Shown here: piece by piece, positions 5,235-5,274 of the stretch
Position numbering within the stretch: position 1 is the stretch's first letter
How the letters are laid out: every line of letters begins with the position of its first letter
Assembly (NCBI GenBank): GCA_012329085.1
Contig: JAAXQB010000247.1
Coordinates: 1 to 5,274 of the forward strand
Reading direction: 5' to 3'
Source of the DNA: Methanosarcinales archaeon
GTDB taxonomy: Archaea; Halobacteriota; Methanosarcinia; Methanosarcinales; Methanosarcinaceae
Length of the DNA stretch: 5,274 bases
Program-made: the position numbers and the translations under genes
Notes under the pieces: model-generated
The model's input: only the letters and a program-made list of their open reading frames with translations
Databases searched by the model: none
Told to the model about the DNA's origin: nothing

Positions 5235-5274
5235 ATCCGCATGAGATTAACATAACTTTATCATTAAAAGTGTC
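5139..5274. other. Foreign sequence after the P-type ATPase breakpoint
   Basis: Up to about 5138 the reading frame matches the P-type ATPase family; from 5139 on (gacttgttgcgatataataa) it does not. Neither plus-strand alternative frame restores a helix 7-8 sequence, so this is a junction rather than a simple frameshift. On the minus strand the only frame open from the right edge runs 5274-5200 (24 codons, ending KELSSGMLMN, then TGA). It could be the C-terminus of a gene such as a transposase entering from the right, with 5139-5199 as its end region. That is a guess: 24 codons is short and I do not recognise the product. Confidence 0.35.

Overview
The window is AT-rich. It holds one co-directional three-gene transport cluster (1168-5234, + strand), preceded by about 1.1 kb with no intact gene. 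That upstream part contains a decayed insertion-sequence transposase and two related, hairpin-rich repeat elements. The organism is probably a methanogenic euryarchaeon (Methanobacteriales or Methanosarcinales). This is an inference from archaeal-type TATA boxes (TTTATAAA upstream of the operon) and from the IS630-type transposase remnant, whose wording (YKGLxPxFGGGRPPKL) resembles methanogen IS630 copies as I remember them. An AT-rich bacterium is not excluded, because the AAAGGAG ribosome binding sites would suit either.

Layout. Positions 1-92 hold no supportable gene. Positions 93-201 are hairpin element A, followed by one more hairpin (205-225). Positions 216-562 on the minus strand are the broken N-terminal part of an IS630-family transposase. 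It has an in-frame TGA, a -1 frame change at an A AAA AAG run, and no catalytic domain. Positions 648-862 are hairpin element B, in the same orientation as A. It has the same 5' and 3' ends but a different, longer set of internal hairpins, including a nested mini-copy. Positions 863-1167 are extremely AT-rich, with further inverted repeats, a probable promoter and the ribosome binding site of the operon.

The operon encodes a MacB/LolD-type ABC ATPase, an FtsX/MacB-type permease two bases downstream, and 15 bases later a heavy-metal P-type ATPase with one N-terminal metal-binding domain. The first two together should form an ABC exporter or lipoprotein/peptide-type MacB transporter. The third is a metal efflux pump by family. 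The pump is damaged: it reads normally to the start of transmembrane helix 7 (about residue 678), then continues into 31 unrelated residues and stops. It therefore lacks helices 7 and 8 and the residues that define metal specificity. A rearrangement or insertion near position 5138 is the simplest explanation.

The most interesting signal is the pair of hairpin elements. Perfect 7-11 bp stems, nearly all with three-base loops, are lined up one after another. Both arms change together between the two copies, which points to selection or a copying mechanism acting on the folded structure.
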